DNA from: Sphingomonas sp. PP-F2F-A104-K0414 | GTDB taxonomy: Bacteria; Pseudomonadota; Alphaproteobacteria; Sphingomonadales; Sphingomonadaceae | Assembly: GCF_004340945.1 (NCBI RefSeq) | Contig: NZ_SLYD01000010.1 | Span: 1 to 64,000, forward strand | DNA length: 64,000 nucleotides | Reading direction: 5' to 3' | Part shown: piece by piece, positions 31,901-46,900 of the stretch | Layout of the letters: each line of letters opens with the position of its first letter | Numbering within the stretch: position 1 is the first letter of the stretch | The notes under the pieces: model-generated | What the model saw: the letters and a program-made list of their open reading frames with translations, nothing else | The model's database searches: none | What the model was told of the DNA's origin: nothing | Program-made: the position numbers and the translations under genes

Positions 31901-34900
31901 TCCATGAACAACACCATGAAGACGACGATCGCGAGTTTCTCGAACCAGGTCACTGTGCTCGATCGCACGAAATGACGATGGCCGGGTGCAACGAATTCAA
32001 CATGATGCCTACATAACGGTTACCGGCGTTCGATGCGAGGGCGCCCCGCCACAAAATCTCGGGTTGGTGACGGCTGCGGCCGGCCTTTGGTCGTCGCCGT
32101 TTGCAGAACGATGTCATGGGCCTTCGCGACGAGACGTGCCGGTAAAATCCCATCACCCTGGCACTGGAGGGTGACGAGCCGCGTTCGACCGCGATGATCG
32201 CCCGAGTCTTACGCGCCGACCACCGGGACACTCCCTCCTGGCTGTTGATCGCAGCCATGCTGATGAGTTTTCTCGCGGCCCAATATCATCACCGCTTCAC
32301 GGTGGATCCAATCCGCGCGGCCCCCGCGATAGCGTCGCTGGTGGCACTCGGCAGCGCGCTGGTGATCGGCAGGTACACCGCGCGACCCCGGCTTGCGGCC
32401 GGCGCGACCGCGTTTCTTCAGGTGACGCTGTTTACGCTGCTCGGCGTCGTGCTGGCGTATGCGTTAGCGGCGAATGCCGGACAATTGTGGGACGCGCGGC
32501 TCGCCGCCGCCGACCGTGCAATCGGCTTCGACTGGCCGGTTGTGCTTGCCTTGCTGGACACATGCACTCCCGTGATCTGGCTACTCGGATTGGCGTATCA
32601 CAGCCTCACCTTGCAGATGATCGTCGTCATCGTCGCGTTGAGCGGCATGGGGAAATTCGACACGCTGAGGATAATGGTCTGTGCGGCGATCCTGTCCGGT
32701 TTCGTCACCATATTGATCTCAGGCCTTACCCCGGCAATGGGCAACCTGTTCGACCCATCCCGCTACGCGCATCTCTGGCCATCGATAGCCTGGCTGGAAC
32801 AGGGGCTGATATCCGGGCTTCGCGACGGATCCCGACGCGTGCTCGACCTCACCATGCTCATGGGAATCGTCAGCTTTCCCAGTTTCCACGCGACGCTCGC
32901 CGCCATCTTCATCTGGGCATTCGGCGCGATGCCGCGGGTTGCCCTACCGGGCCGGGCATGGGCCATACTGACGATCGTCGCGACGCCGGTCTTCGGCGGT
33001 CACTATGGGGTGGACGTCATCATGGGGCTTGTCCTCGCACCGCCTGCCCTCCTTGCAGCCCGCCACCTCACGCGGCAAAGGCAGTTGTTCCATCGGGTGG
33101 AGTCAGCCCTGCCGGCCTGACGTCGGTCTCACGGCCGAGCGCCGCGTCGACCATCGCCGCCGCCTCGGCTGCGCCGCCTGCCGCCGCCATATCCGTCGCC
33201 ATGCTGCGTGCCGCACGACGGTATTCCGGATCGCGCAACACCAGCCGCAACGCCGGTTCGAGACCTCCCTTGCCCGCCTCGGCAGCCGAGACGACGCGGG
33301 CAGCCCCGATCCGCTTCAGACGCGCCGCCGTCGCCGGTTGTTCGAATGCCAGCGGCACGGCAACGATCGGAACACCGGCCGCCAGCGCGTCCAGCACCGT
33401 ATTGAACCCGCCATGCAGGATCGCGGCAGAACATAGGGGCAGGATGCGGGTCTGCGACCAGAATGCCCTCACCAACGGGTTTCCCGGTAGCGAATGGGCT
33501 TCGCGGTCGCTCAGCCCGCCGCCATGCGCCACCACGGCACGGGCACCCACCGCGGAACAGGCCGCCGTCATCGCCGCGAACAGCGATCGGCGCGCACCCT
33601 GCAACGACCCCAGCGAACAGAATATGAGCGGTCGACCGTCGTCGTCCGGCAGGTTTTCCTCGGGCTCGTCTCGTCGCCAAGGCCCGCCGTATCGAAAGTT
33701 CTCCGGCAAGGCCAAGCGCGGAAAGTCCAGGCCTTCGGGGCATTGCGCGATCTGCAATCGTTCGGACCATTGATATCGGGGGTCGGGATCGAGCCCCCAA
33801 CGCCGTGCATACGTCGCCACCATCGTCGTGATCGGCCGCATCAACAGGTCGCTGACTGCATACCCGCCACTGTTGCGATTCCGCCCCACCGCATCGGGAC
33901 GATACGCCCACCCGAGAAAGGGTGGCGGTACCGTCGGCTCCCTGAGCAAGGGCAATCCGGTAACGGCGGTTACGAACGGCAGTCGGAGATGTCGTGCCAC
34001 CAATGCTCCGGCTGGCTCGACAGAGTCGGCGACGATCGCATCGACCCCCAGCCTCGACAGCGCCGTCGGGAGAGCCCTCAGAAGCAGTTCCGTCATCGAT
34101 GCGGTGCCGCGGATCATCCGCGGTAGTCCGACAGGCCCCGATGGCTGCGCCAGCTTGCGGTAATACTCCGCCAGCAAGCCCTGGCCGTCGGCGGGGTGAT
34201 CGAGCGCAGCAAAGCCAACGCCACAGTCGGGCACGAGCGACGCGACCTCGGCCAAGTGGATTATCGTGACTCTATGCCCCGCTTCAACAAGCGACGTTCC
34301 CAATGCTGCTAGCGGATTGATGTGGCCCGCCGTTGGCGGCGCGATGATGGCAATATGCCGCCTTTTGACCGTCAATGCCGTGGAGCTTTCCGTCGCCGTC
34401 GTATTCGATCGGTTACTATCAGCATGCGAGGGAAGAGCGATAGCGCAATAATTCGGAGATAGTACCGCCTCACCAATGACCGCGACCGGCGAATTCTAAC
34501 ATGGAGGTTTGATGCGAGCGAAGCCGACCGGCGCCTTGACTTCCAAGCGTGTAACGGGCCCCGAGCTGGTTAAGGATCGGTCCGAAGCACCAAAACGATC
34601 GATATAGCTTCGCTTCCGTTAGCGATACGCGGTGAATCACCCGAGCACACCGATGAACTATCGGCCGTTGCTAAAATACGGGCTCGGGCGTTCGTAACCG
34701 CATGAACGCCAACCCGCTATCGATCCGAGACCAGACCAAGAGTAGCATCGTAAGGCAGGTACGGACCCTGTTTAATGATCGGGCACGCGGCGAGGAGCCG
34801 GTGACGCGCAGCGACGATGCGCTGTTTCCGACCGACTCGATGATCTGGCGCGTGCATGGCGATGTTGTCAGCATGATGGTAGGCGGCGTCACCGCGCTGC

Positions 34901-37900
34901 TGCTTCAGATGCTGCATCCTGCAGTTCTGGCAGGCGTCTGGGACCATTCGAACTTCCGAACCGACATGCTCGGCCGGCTGCGGCGCACTGCCCGGTTCAT
35001 CGCTGCGACCACCTATGGTGAGCGGACCGAGGCCGAGGCAGCGATAGCGCGAGTCCGCGCGGTGCACGCGCACATCGGCGGCACGCTTCCTGACGGTACG
35101 TCCTACCGGGCCGACGACCCAAACTTACTGGCGTGGGTCCACATATCCGAGGCGTGGTCCTTCCTGGCTGCCTGGCAACACTATGGGGATCGTCCCCTCA
35201 CACCCGCGCAGGAGGATCTTTATTATGCCCAGTTTGCCACCATAGGCGCCGCACTGGGTGCCGACGCTCTCCCGCGGAACCGTGCAAGCACACATCAGGC
35301 GCTTCGCACCATGCAGCCGGTGCTGGTCGCAGACGGTCGCACGCGCGAGGTGGCGCAGTTGGTCCTTGCTCAGACACCGAGCAACCCTCTGGCGATACCG
35401 CTGCAACGGATCGTCGCGCAGGCGGCGGTGGACCTTCTCCCGAACTGGGCACGTCGGATGCATTGTCTGAAGGCTTCGCCGATATTTATGAAACCGGTCG
35501 TCCGGTCCGGTGCACGACAAATGGCGAAAACGTTGCGCTGGGCCTTCAACGGGACTTGAATCCGAATACCCGGATGTGGACGCTTCTAAAGCGCATGGCG
35601 GTCGTGCGGTTGGGGTCATTGGCCCGCGGGCGAAGGGCAAGGTCTGGGCGAGCCGGATTATCGCGAGCCGCGCATCGAAGTATTGCAATGGCCTGGCGGA
35701 ATTACGGCGGCCGACCTGCCCCTCCCAATCCTGACCGAGCTACCAGATCACGATATTCGCGCAGTATGTCGGCCGAGATAGCAAACTCATTGATCCAGAT
35801 TGAGATGGCCAGGATCGCTGGAACATTGCCCATCCGTGCCGGTTCGGTTTGTAGCGGTGGGTTGAACGCGCCGCAGCCCCCAGGAGAATGTCATGACAAA
35901 GCTTCTTACGCTCGCAGCCATGATCGCACTGCCCACCGTCGCGGCCGTCGCGCAGGCCCCCGCCGCCTCGACCTATGTAATGAAGGCGGGTGCCGGCGAT
36001 CAGTATGAAATCCAGTCCAGCCGTTTGCTGCTCACGTCGACCAAGAACGCCAAGCTGCGGTCGTTCGCATCGATGATGGTCACCGATCACACCAAGTCGA
36101 CCGCGGATGTGAAGGCCGCTGCAATGCGCGCTGGCCTGCACCCTGCGCCGCCCAAGCTTGATGCTACGGGTACCAAGAACGTCGCGGCCTTGCGCGCAGC
36201 CACCGGGACTGCGCGCGACCGGTTGTATGTCGAACAGCAGAAGTCTGCGCATCAGCGCGCGCTGACACTGCACCAGACCTATGCACAATCCGGAACGGCG
36301 GCGCCGCTCAAGACGGTCGCGGCCTCGATTGCGCCGGTCGTGCAGACCCACATCACCGAGCTGTCCACGATGTGACCGACGCGCGATGGCCGGCGATTGC
36401 ACCTGCGCGCCGGCCATCGCTGCACCAGGACCTGGCGCCGCGCGCATCGACAGGAGATCAGATATGAACGATACCAACCCACATAGCGACGACGCGCCGC
36501 CAACCACGTGGAAACGCGGCGATTCTCTCGGGGCGGCTGCTATTTCAGAGCGCAAGGACGATGCGATCGTCGCGCGTGCGGTCACTATCAACCGGCCCGT
36601 TGCCGAGGTGTTCACCTATTTTCGCGACTTTGCCAATCTGCCGACGTTCATGGAGAACGTCGAACGGATCGACATTCTGAGCGACACGCGGTCGCACTGG
36701 GTCGTGAAGGCACCCGCCGGCAAGACAGTCGAATGGGACGCGGTCGTGACCGAAGAGGCACAGGACAGATTGATCGCCTGGACGTCCGAGCCTGGTGCCG
36801 ATGTCGCGAACAGCGGCTGGGTGGAGTTTCGTGATGCCGGCGCGCGGGGTACGGTCGTCACCGCGACCATTGCTTATGATCCGCCCGGCGGAATCGTCGG
36901 CAAGCTGATCGCCAAGATGTTTCAGCGCGAACCCGCGATCCAGGCGCGGCGCGACCTGCGCCGCTTCAAGCAATTGATGGAAACCGGCGAGATCGCGACC
37001 GCCGCGATGAACCGCAAGCAGCATGAAGAGGAACTCGCCTGATGCGCGCTTTGGCATGGCACGGTAAGCACGACGTCCGCGTCGATACCGTCGACGATCC
37101 CGAAATCGTCAATCCGCGCGACTGCATCATCAAGGTCACCGCGACCGCGATCTGCGGCTCCGACCTGCATCTGTACGACGGCTATATCCCGACGATGCAG
37201 GCGGGCGACATCCTCGGCCACGAATTCATGGGCGAAGTCGTCGAGGTCGGCGCCAGGTCGACGCTCAAGAAGGGCCAGAAGGTCGTCGTCCCGTTCACGA
37301 TCGCGTGCGGCAGCTGTTATTACTGCGGCAAGCATCAATATTCGGCGTGCGACAACGGCCTCCCCGCCGACAATCAGGATATCGCGCAGGAACTCTACGG
37401 TCAGCCGATGGCCGGCCTGTTCGGCTACAGCCACATGACCGGCGGCTATGCCGGCGGGCAAGCTGAGTACGTCCGCGTGCCATTCAGCGATGTCGGTCCG
37501 ATCGTCATTCCCGACGGCGTCGGGGACGAGAAGGTGCTGTTCCTCTCGGACATCCTGCCGACCGGCTGGATGGCGGCGGAGAATGCGCAGATCGAGCCTG
37601 GCGATACGGTTGCGGTCTGGGGCTGCGGTCCGGTCGGGCTGTTCGCGGTGCAGTCGGCGTTCCTGATGGGCGCCGAGCGCGTCATTGCCATCGACCATTT
37701 CCCGCATCGTCTTGAATTGGCGAAGAAGTTCGGCGCCGAGACGATCAATTACGAGGAAAGCGCGGTCTACGAGGCGTTGATGGTGATGACCGGCGGGATC
37801 GGTCCCGATGCGGTGATCGACAGCGTCGGGCTGGAGGCACACGGCTTCTTCGTCGACAACGTGCTCGACCAGATCAAGGCGTCGACCTTCCTCGGTACCG

Positions 37901-40900
37901 ACCGTGCGCATTCGATCCGCCAGGCTATCATCGCGTGTCGCAAGGGCGGACGCGTATCGATGCCGGCGGTCTATGGCGGGTTCATCGACAAGTTCCCGCT
38001 CGGTGCGCTGATGGAGAAGGGGCTGACGCTCAAGACCGGCCAGACGCACGTCCAGCACTATATGCCCGCACTGCTCAACGCGATCATGGAGGGCAAGATC
38101 GACACGACCTTCCTGATCTCGCACCGGATGGACCTGGAGGACGCGCCCAAGGGCTACGACATGTTCAAGAACAACCAGAACGAAGTGACCAAGGTCGTGC
38201 TCAAGCCCGGCTTCAACTGAGGGGATCTGACGACATGGCCGATAAATTCGCGATCATCACCGGGGCCTCGACGGGCATCGGTTTCGAACTCGCCACGCTC
38301 GCGGCGAAGGACGGCTACGACATCCTCGTCGTCGCCAACGAAGCGCTGATCCAGTCCGCTGCCGCCGACTTCAAGCAGTTCGGCACCGATGTCGCCGCGG
38401 TCGAGGCGGACCTGTCGACGATCGAGGGCGTCGATGCGCTGCTGGCCGCGACCAATGGGCGGAAGGTTGATGTGTTGTGCGCCAATGCCGGACACGGCCT
38501 CGGGCACGGCTTTCTCGACCAGAAGGTCGACGACTGGCGCAACGTGATCGACACCAACATCACGGGCACGCTGTACCTTCTTCAGAAGGTGATGCCGGCG
38601 ATGGTCGCAGGTAATGACGGCAAGGTGCTCGTGACCGGGTCGGTCGCAGGCTACATCCCCGGTGCGTTCCAGGCGGTCTACAACGGCTCGAAGGCGTTTA
38701 TCGACAGCTTCACCGAGGCGCTGCGCAACGAGATCAAGGAGGCGGACGGCGTCACGCTAACGACGCTGATGCCGGGGCCGGTCGACACCGAATTCTTTGA
38801 CCGTGCCGACATGAACGACACGTCAGTGGGCACAGATCCGAACAAGCGGGATCCGGCCGATGTCGCCAAGGACGGCTGGGATGCGCTGATGAGCGGGAAG
38901 GCGTCGGTCTTCTCGGGCTTCATGACGAAGGTACAGGGCGTGCTCGCCAACGTCATCCCGGGCTCGGTGCTCGCCGAACAGCATCGGAAGATGGCTGAGC
39001 CGGGCAGCGCCAAGGACTGATCGGCGGTTCGTCAATCGAACTGCGTAACGATGCCTGGCCTCATGGGACCGGGCATCGTCTCATAATTGCGTCACGCGAG
39101 CGGGGGTTGGAAGAGTGTTGGTGAAGGGGGGGGGCATATATGGCGGCACCGTTGACAGCTCGGCGATCGGTCGTCGTCATCAGCGACTTCGTCGATGGCC
39201 GGCATCCCGGACATGACCGCCCTTCACCCGCCCTGCTGCCCGCGCACGCAGTCGATCCGGCCAACCAACCATGGATCGGCGATCTTGCTCCCGCGGATGT
39301 AACGGGCGGATATCTTGAGCGGCTACCCCTCGCGCTCATCGCCGCCGGCATCGTCGAGCAGGCCGAAATCTGGCATCATTGGCGCGGCGACGATGAGCCG
39401 CCGTTCCGCAGGGACAATGCGGTTCTGGCGCGTCGCGCATTCCGGATCGACGACAAGCATCCGCCGGTCGCCTCGTCGCAGATGAACGCGTTCGTCGAAA
39501 CGTTCGGCGCGCCGCATATCCTTGTTGTGCTGGGCTTGGGCGTCGCGCCCGAATTGCTTACGCTGTGTGCGAACAGCATCATCCTCTACAACTCGATCGA
39601 CGCGCCATCGCTGCGCGTACCGCCGGACGTCAGCGAGCATTTCGATCTCGTCCTGACCGGCGCGCAGTGGCAGTCGGACGAAGTCGAGGCGCGCCACCCC
39701 GGCATGCGCACCGCGATCCTGCCGGTCGGTCCCGAGTTCGCCGCGGTCGACCAGTTCCGCCCGCTCCGCACGCCCAAGGATGTCGACCTGATCTACGTTG
39801 CGGCCGCGCAACCCTATAAGCGCCATGACATCCTGTTCGACGCCCTCGCGCAACTTCCACGCGACGTCCGCGCGCTGTGCGTATTCGGCTATGGCGAGGA
39901 TGCCGACGCACTCCGCCACCGCGCCCGCGACCAGAACCTCTCGATCGAGTTCGTCGGACCGCCGGGCGTACCCATAGACGAGGTCAACCGCCTGATGAAC
40001 CGCGCGAAGTTCGGAGTCGTTTGCGGCATCGACGACGGCGCGCCGGCGATCCTCACCGAATACATGCTCGCCGGCCTGCCCGTACTCGCCAACGACGAAT
40101 TACGCTGTGGATTGCAGTTCATACTGCCCGAGACTGGGATGACCGCTTCGACGACTGGGTTTGCCGATGCGATCCTTACAATGCGCGAAACCTACGACCA
40201 ATTCCGGCCCCGCCACGCGGTATTGGAGCGTTGGACTTGGCAGCATAGCATTGTGCGTTTGGGTGCAATTATCCAGCAAATACATGATACAAAGCAATGA
40301 CATTTACATAGTCAGGTTTGAGGTGTGGGCTTAGGTTCGATCGACAACGCGGATAACCGCGGATTTGCGGATTGGAAGAGCGTGCACGGTATCGGACCTA
40401 TTCTCACGCCCTCGAACTCCGACGATGCCGCCCCGCCGCCGCTGATCTGCTTCTCGCACCTGCGCTGGGATTTCGTCACGCAGCGCCCTCAGCATCTGAT
40501 GAAGCGGTTTGCGCAAGCACAGAGCGTGTTCGTCTGGGAAGAACACATCCCCTGCGACCATCCGCTGCCGTTCTTGGAACACCACCCGTTCCCCGCCGAC
40601 AACGTGATCGCGTTGCGTCCCCGCCTCCCGCATTGGTGGAACGCGGAGCAGGTCGAGACAGGCTTGCGGCAACTGTTCAGCATGCTCGTCGCGACGAGCA
40701 TTCGGACCAAGCCAATCCTCTGGTTCTACACCCCAATGATGCTCCCGTTCGCCGAGCATCTAGACGCCGCTGCGGTCGTCTACGATTGCATGGACGAACT
40801 GTCCGCCTTCCGCTTCGCCGACCCCGCCCTGCTCGCCCGCGAAGCGCGGTTGCTAGCACGCGCGGACCTCGTCTTCACCGGTGGCTACAGCCTGTACGAA

Positions 40901-43900
40901 GCCAAGCGCGGCCGCCACCCCGACGTCCATGCTTTCCCCTCGGCCGTCGACGTCGCGCATTTTGCACAAGCCCGCACCGGCAATGTCGAACCAGAGGACC
41001 AGCGCCACATCCCCGGCCCGAAGCTCGGCTTTTTCGGCGTCATCGACGAGCGCATCGACTTAGCGTTGCTCGACGCGGTCGCCGTTCAGCGACCCGACTG
41101 GTCGTTCGTGATGATCGGCCCGGTGGTGAAGATCGACCCCGCGCACCTGCCACGCCGCGCCAACCTCCACTGGCTCGGCGGACGCGGCTACGACGAACTC
41201 CCTGCCTATCTCTCGGGCTGGGACGTTGCGCTGATGCCGTTCGCGATCAACGCCGCGACGCGCTTCATCAGCCCGACCAAGACGCCCGAATATCTCGCCG
41301 GCGGCCTGCCTGTCGTCTCGACGGCGATCATCGACGTAATCCGCCATTACGGCGACGCCGCGGCCGTAGCGATCGCGTCCGACGCGCCCGCGTTCGTCGC
41401 CGCCTGCGAGGCCGCCCTTGCGCTTTCCCGCGAAGGCGCATGGCGCGACGAAGCCGACCGCCTGCTCGCCACGCAATCCTGGGACCGCACGCAAACCGCC
41501 ATGGCCACCGAGATCGACCGCGTCTTAAGGGGGAAAAAATACGCTCCCGCCCCGAAACGCGAACGCTACGACACGCTGATCGTCGGCGCGGGGTTCGCCG
41601 GCGCGGTCCTAGCCGAACGACTGGCCAGCGACAGCGGCCAGCGCGTCCTAGTCGTTGACCGCCGCCCACACATCGGCGGCAACGCGTATGACGAGCATGA
41701 CGCGGCGGGCGTGCTGATCCACCGCTACGGCCCGCACATCTTCCACACCAATTCCGCCGACGTGTTCGACTATCTCTCGCGCTTCACCGCATGGCGCCCG
41801 TACGAACACCGCGTGCTCGCCAGTGTCGACGATAAGCTCGTCCCGATGCCGATCAACCGCACGACGCTCAACGACCTCTACGGCCTGTCGCTCGAGGACG
41901 ATGCCGAAGCCGCTGCTTTCCTCGCCAGCCGCGCGGAATCGGTCGAGGACATCCGCACCTCCGAGGACGTCGTCGTCGCCGCGGTCGGGCGGGATCTCTA
42001 CGAGACGTTCTTCCGCGGCTACACGCGGAAACAATGGGGCCTGGACCCGTCCGAGCTCGACCGCGCCGTCACCGCGCGTGTCCCGACCCGCACCTCGACC
42101 GACGACCGCTATTTCACCGACACATTCCAGGCGATGCCGGCGAACGGCTACACCCGGATGTTCGAGGCGATGCTCGACCACCCCGGCATCACGCTTGATC
42201 TCGGCGTCGAATACCGCGACGTGATCGACCGCATCGACGTCGACCACATCGTCTTCACCGGCCCGATCGACGAGTATTTCGACTTCCGCTTCGGCAAGCT
42301 GCCCTATCGCAGCCTCCAGTTCCGCCACGAGACGCACGACGTCGCGCAGTTCCAGCCGGTCGCGGTCGTCAACTATCCCGACGAAGCCGTGCCGCAGACG
42401 CGCATCACCGAGTACAAGCACCTCACCGGTCAACTCCACGCGAAGACCAGCATCAGCTACGAATTTCCGAGCGCGGAGGGCGACCCCTATTACCCGATCC
42501 CCCGCCCCGAAAACCAGGCGCTGTTCAAACGCTACGAGGCGCTAGCCGATGCGGAGGAAGGCGTGACCTTCGTCGGCCGCCTCGCGACGTACCGCTACTA
42601 CAATATGGACCAGGTCGTGGGGCAAGCACTCGCCACCTATCGCCGCATGGTCGCCAAGTCCGCCGTCCTCGAAACCCCCGTGATGGCCGCCGAATGACCC
42701 GCATCTGCCTGCTGACCGACAGCCTCGCCCCGTCCGGCGTCGGCGCACACATGATGACGCTCGCCGAAGGACTGGACGGAGACGAGATCGTCGTCGCCGC
42801 GCGGCCCGGCACGGGCCTGCTCGAACACGCCGCCGCCAAGGGTTATGCGGTGAAAGCGCTCAACGATGATGCAAACCTCGCACGCTGGCTCGACCGCGCG
42901 GCGCCCGATATCGTCCACGTCCATGCCGGTATCGGCTGGGAAGGCCACGCCGCCGTCCGCGCCGCGCATGCCGCCGGCGTCCCCGTGATCCGTACCGAGC
43001 ACCTCCCCTATCTCCTCACCGACCCCGCCCAACGCGACGAGCATCGCGACACCGCAGCCGCGCTCGCACGCCTGATCTGCGTCTCGGACGCAGTCGGCGA
43101 CACCCACCGCGCGGCAGGCGTCGATCCGGCACTCGTCGCGACAATCCACAACGGCGTCGGCGCGCACAAACCCTCGCGCTCCCGCGAAGCCCTCCGCAGC
43201 GAATGGGGCGTCGGCACTGCCCCCGTCCTGCTGATGGTCGCGCGGTTTGCGGAGCAAAAGGGCCACGCGCTCCTGCTCGACGCATTGCCGGCTATCCACG
43301 CCGCGCATCCGGACGCGATCGTGCTGCTCGCCGGCGAAGGCCCTCTCCTCACCCAGACCGCACGCGCCGTCGCCGCCCAAGGGCTGGCCGGTACCGTCCG
43401 CATGCTCGGCACTCGCGGCGATGTCGCCGACCTGATGACGCTCGCCGACCTGCTCGTCCTGCCCTCTGCATTCGAGGGCCTGCCGCTGGTCGCGCTCGAA
43501 GCGATGGCCGCAGGCCTGCCCGTCGTCGCCACCGTCGCGCCCGGCAATGCCGAAGCGATCGAGGACTGCGTCACCGGTCGCCTGACCGCCGCGGACCCGG
43601 CCAGTTTCGCCGATGCGATCGTCACGCTGCTAACCGACCGCGACCGCCTCAAGACAATGGCCAGCGCCGCGATCGAGCGCCAGCAAGACCTCTTCTCGGC
43701 CGATCGCATGATCGCTGACACGCGCGCGGTCTACGCCGCCGTGCAAGACCAAAACACAAAGGGAGACGGCGTGGAGCGGACACGGATCGGGTTCATCGGC
43801 GCGGGCGGCATCGCCAATCGCCATTTCGGCGTGCTGGAGCAGTTCGACGACGTCGCGATCGTCGCGGTCGCCGACGTCGACATGGCCCGCGCGACCGAGG

Positions 43901-46900
43901 CCGCCGCCCGCTTCGGCGCCCGCGCGTTCGACGATGCCGCGGCGATGCTGGCCGCGGCCGACCTCGACGCGCTCTACATCTGCGTGCCGCCCTTCGCACA
44001 TGGTGAACCCGAACGCCTGGCGATCGAGCACAAGCTTCCGTTCTTCGTCGAGAAGCCCGTCGCGCTCGACCTCGGCACCGCGGAGGACGTCGCAGCCGCA
44101 GTCGACCGGCTCGGCCTGGTCACCGCGGTCGGTTATCACTGGCGCTATCTCGACACCGTGGACGAGGTGAAGGCGCTGCTTTCGGCGACCCCCGCCCGCC
44201 TCCTGTCGGGCTACTGGCTCGACTCCACGCCGCCGCCGCGCTGGTGGTGGAAGAAGGACGCATCGGGCGGCCAGATGCTCGAACAGACCACGCATCTCGT
44301 CGATCTCGCACGCTATCTCGTCGGCGACGTCGTCCGCGTCTACGGCCAGTCGAGCCATGTCGACCGCGCCGCCTTCCCCGGCCTCGACGTCGCCACCACC
44401 AGCACCGCGATGCTCACCTTCGCCAGCGGCGCGATCGCCAATTTCGCGTCGACCTGCCTGCTCAACTGGAACCACCGCGTCGGCCTGCACCTGTTCGGCG
44501 AAGGCCTTGCGATCGAACTCACCGACCGCGACGTGATGATCGACATCGGCCGCGGCCGCCCGGTCCGCGGCACCGGCAGCGACCCGGTCGTGCTGGAGGA
44601 TCGCGACTTTATCGACGCGGTGCGCGGGGGCGAGAACCGGATCCGCTGCCCCTACCCCGCCGCGCTCGAAACGCTCCGCCTGGCGCTGGCGATCGAACGC
44701 TCCGCCGTCGAAGGGCGCGCGATCGACGTCCGCGAGCGCGAGGTGATCCATGTCTGAGTGGCGCCACGTCCGCTCGCTCGGCGTCGAACGTCCCAGCCAG
44801 GCCTATTTCTTCGGCTATGACGAAGCGCCCCCCGGCGACGGCCAGGTCCGCCTCGACCTGCTCTACACCGGGTTCTCAGCCGGCACCGAGCTCACCTTCG
44901 TCAAGAACAGCAACCCGTATCTCCACTCGCGCTGGGACGCAGGCCGCGGCGTGTTCGTCCCCGGCGAGCCGAGCGCGCACTATCCGGTGCCGTTCCTCGG
45001 CTACATGGAATGCGCGCGCGTCAGCGACAGCCGGGTCGACGATTTCGCCAACGGCGACGTCGTGGCCACGGTGTTCGGGCACAAGACCGGGCACACCGCG
45101 GATCCGTTCAACGACCTGCTGACCAAGCTCCCGCCCGAGCTCGATCCGATCCTCGGCATCTATATCGGCCAGATGGGTCCGATCGCCGCCAACGGCATTC
45201 TCCACGCGGATGCCGAACTACTCGGGCCCAACGTCGTCAACCTAGGCGACGGCATCCGCGGCCGTCCCGCTCTGGTGATCGGCGCAGGCATCGTCGGCAT
45301 GCTGACAGCCCTGTTCGCGCAGGCTGCGGGCGCGGGCGAAGTCGTGATCGCCGACCCCTCCCCCTTCCGCCGCCTCCGCGCCGAATGCCTCGGCATCACC
45401 GCGATGACCGAGGACCAAGCCTGGGCGTATGCCAAGGCACGCTGGCTCCACGGTGGCGACGATCGCGGTGCGGACGTCGTGTTCCAGACCCGCGCCGACG
45501 CCGCCAGCCTCCACGCCGCGATGCGCGCGCTGAGACCGCAGGGCACCGTGATCGACCTCGCCTTCTACCAGGGCGGCGCCGACCGGCTCCGCCTCGGCGA
45601 GGAGTTTCACCACAACGGCCTCTCCTTACGCTGCGCGCAGATCAACCGCGTCCCCCGCGGGCTCGGTTTCCAATGGGACCGCCGCCGCCTCGCCAACGAG
45701 ACGGTGAAGCTCCTCCTCGCCCGCGGCCCCGAGATCCGGGCGCAGCTCATCACGCACGTCGTGCCCTATGACGACGCCCCCAAGTTCATCGCAAAGCTGG
45801 TCGGCGAGCGACCCGAATTCCTCCAGATTGTCTTTAAGGTCGGCGATTGAGCACTCCACTCACTGCCGACGCCCGACCGATCCGCATCCTGTTCGTCTTC
45901 GCCTGGCTCGTCGTCGGCGGCGAGGAGACGGAGGTGCGTCTGCTCGCCCAGGCGCTCGACCCGACCCGCTACCGGATCGAGGTCGTCGCCTGCTTCCGAA
46001 AAGACGGCATGCCCGAGCAGACGCACGCGCAATTGGAAGCGATCGGCGTCCCCGTCGATCGCACGCCCTACGCGCTCGGCTTCGACGAGACCGTCGCCTA
46101 TCTCGCGAGCAAGCTGCCCGCGTACGACGTCGTCGTATCGTGCCAGAATGTCGCGGACATCTATCCCGCGCTCGAACGGATGCACCTCCGCCCGCCGTTG
46201 ATCGAGCATGGCGGCCTCGTCTCCGAAGCACTCGCCGGCCCCAAGCATTTCACCGCGCGCTATGTCGGCGTCTGCACCTCGATCCGCGATGCCGCCGCCA
46301 GCCGCATGCCCGGCCGCGAACACCACGCGATCGAAATCCCGTCGATGGTCGACACGCGCGCTTTCGATCCCGCGCGCCGCACCCTCTTGCGCGCGACACT
46401 TGGCATAGCCGAAGACGTACCGCTGATCGGCTGGCTAGGCCGTCTCGACCCGAAGAAGCGCGTTGAGGATTTCATCGAAGCCGCCGCCCTGGTCCATGCC
46501 CGCCACCCCCGCGCGCGCTTCGTGGTAATCGGCGGCCCCGACGCCTTCATCCCCGAATACGCCGTCGCCCTCCGCAACCGCGCGCACGCGTTCGGCCTCG
46601 ACACCGCGCTCACCTTCCTCGGCGACCGCGACGACGTGCCCGACCTGCTCGCCGCACTCGACATCTTCGTCTGGCTCTCGCGCGGCGAAGGCATGCCGCA
46701 TGTCATCGCCGAAGCCGGCGCCGCACGCCTCCCCGTCATAGCAACGCGCGACAATGGCTCCGAACAACAGATCGTCGACGGGATCAGCGGCCTGTTCGTC
46801 CCCCATGAAGATCCACCCGCAGTCGCCGCCGCGATCACCAATCTGCTCGAAAACCCGACAGTCCGGACCCGCCTCGGCACCGCCCTCCGCGCCAAGGTCG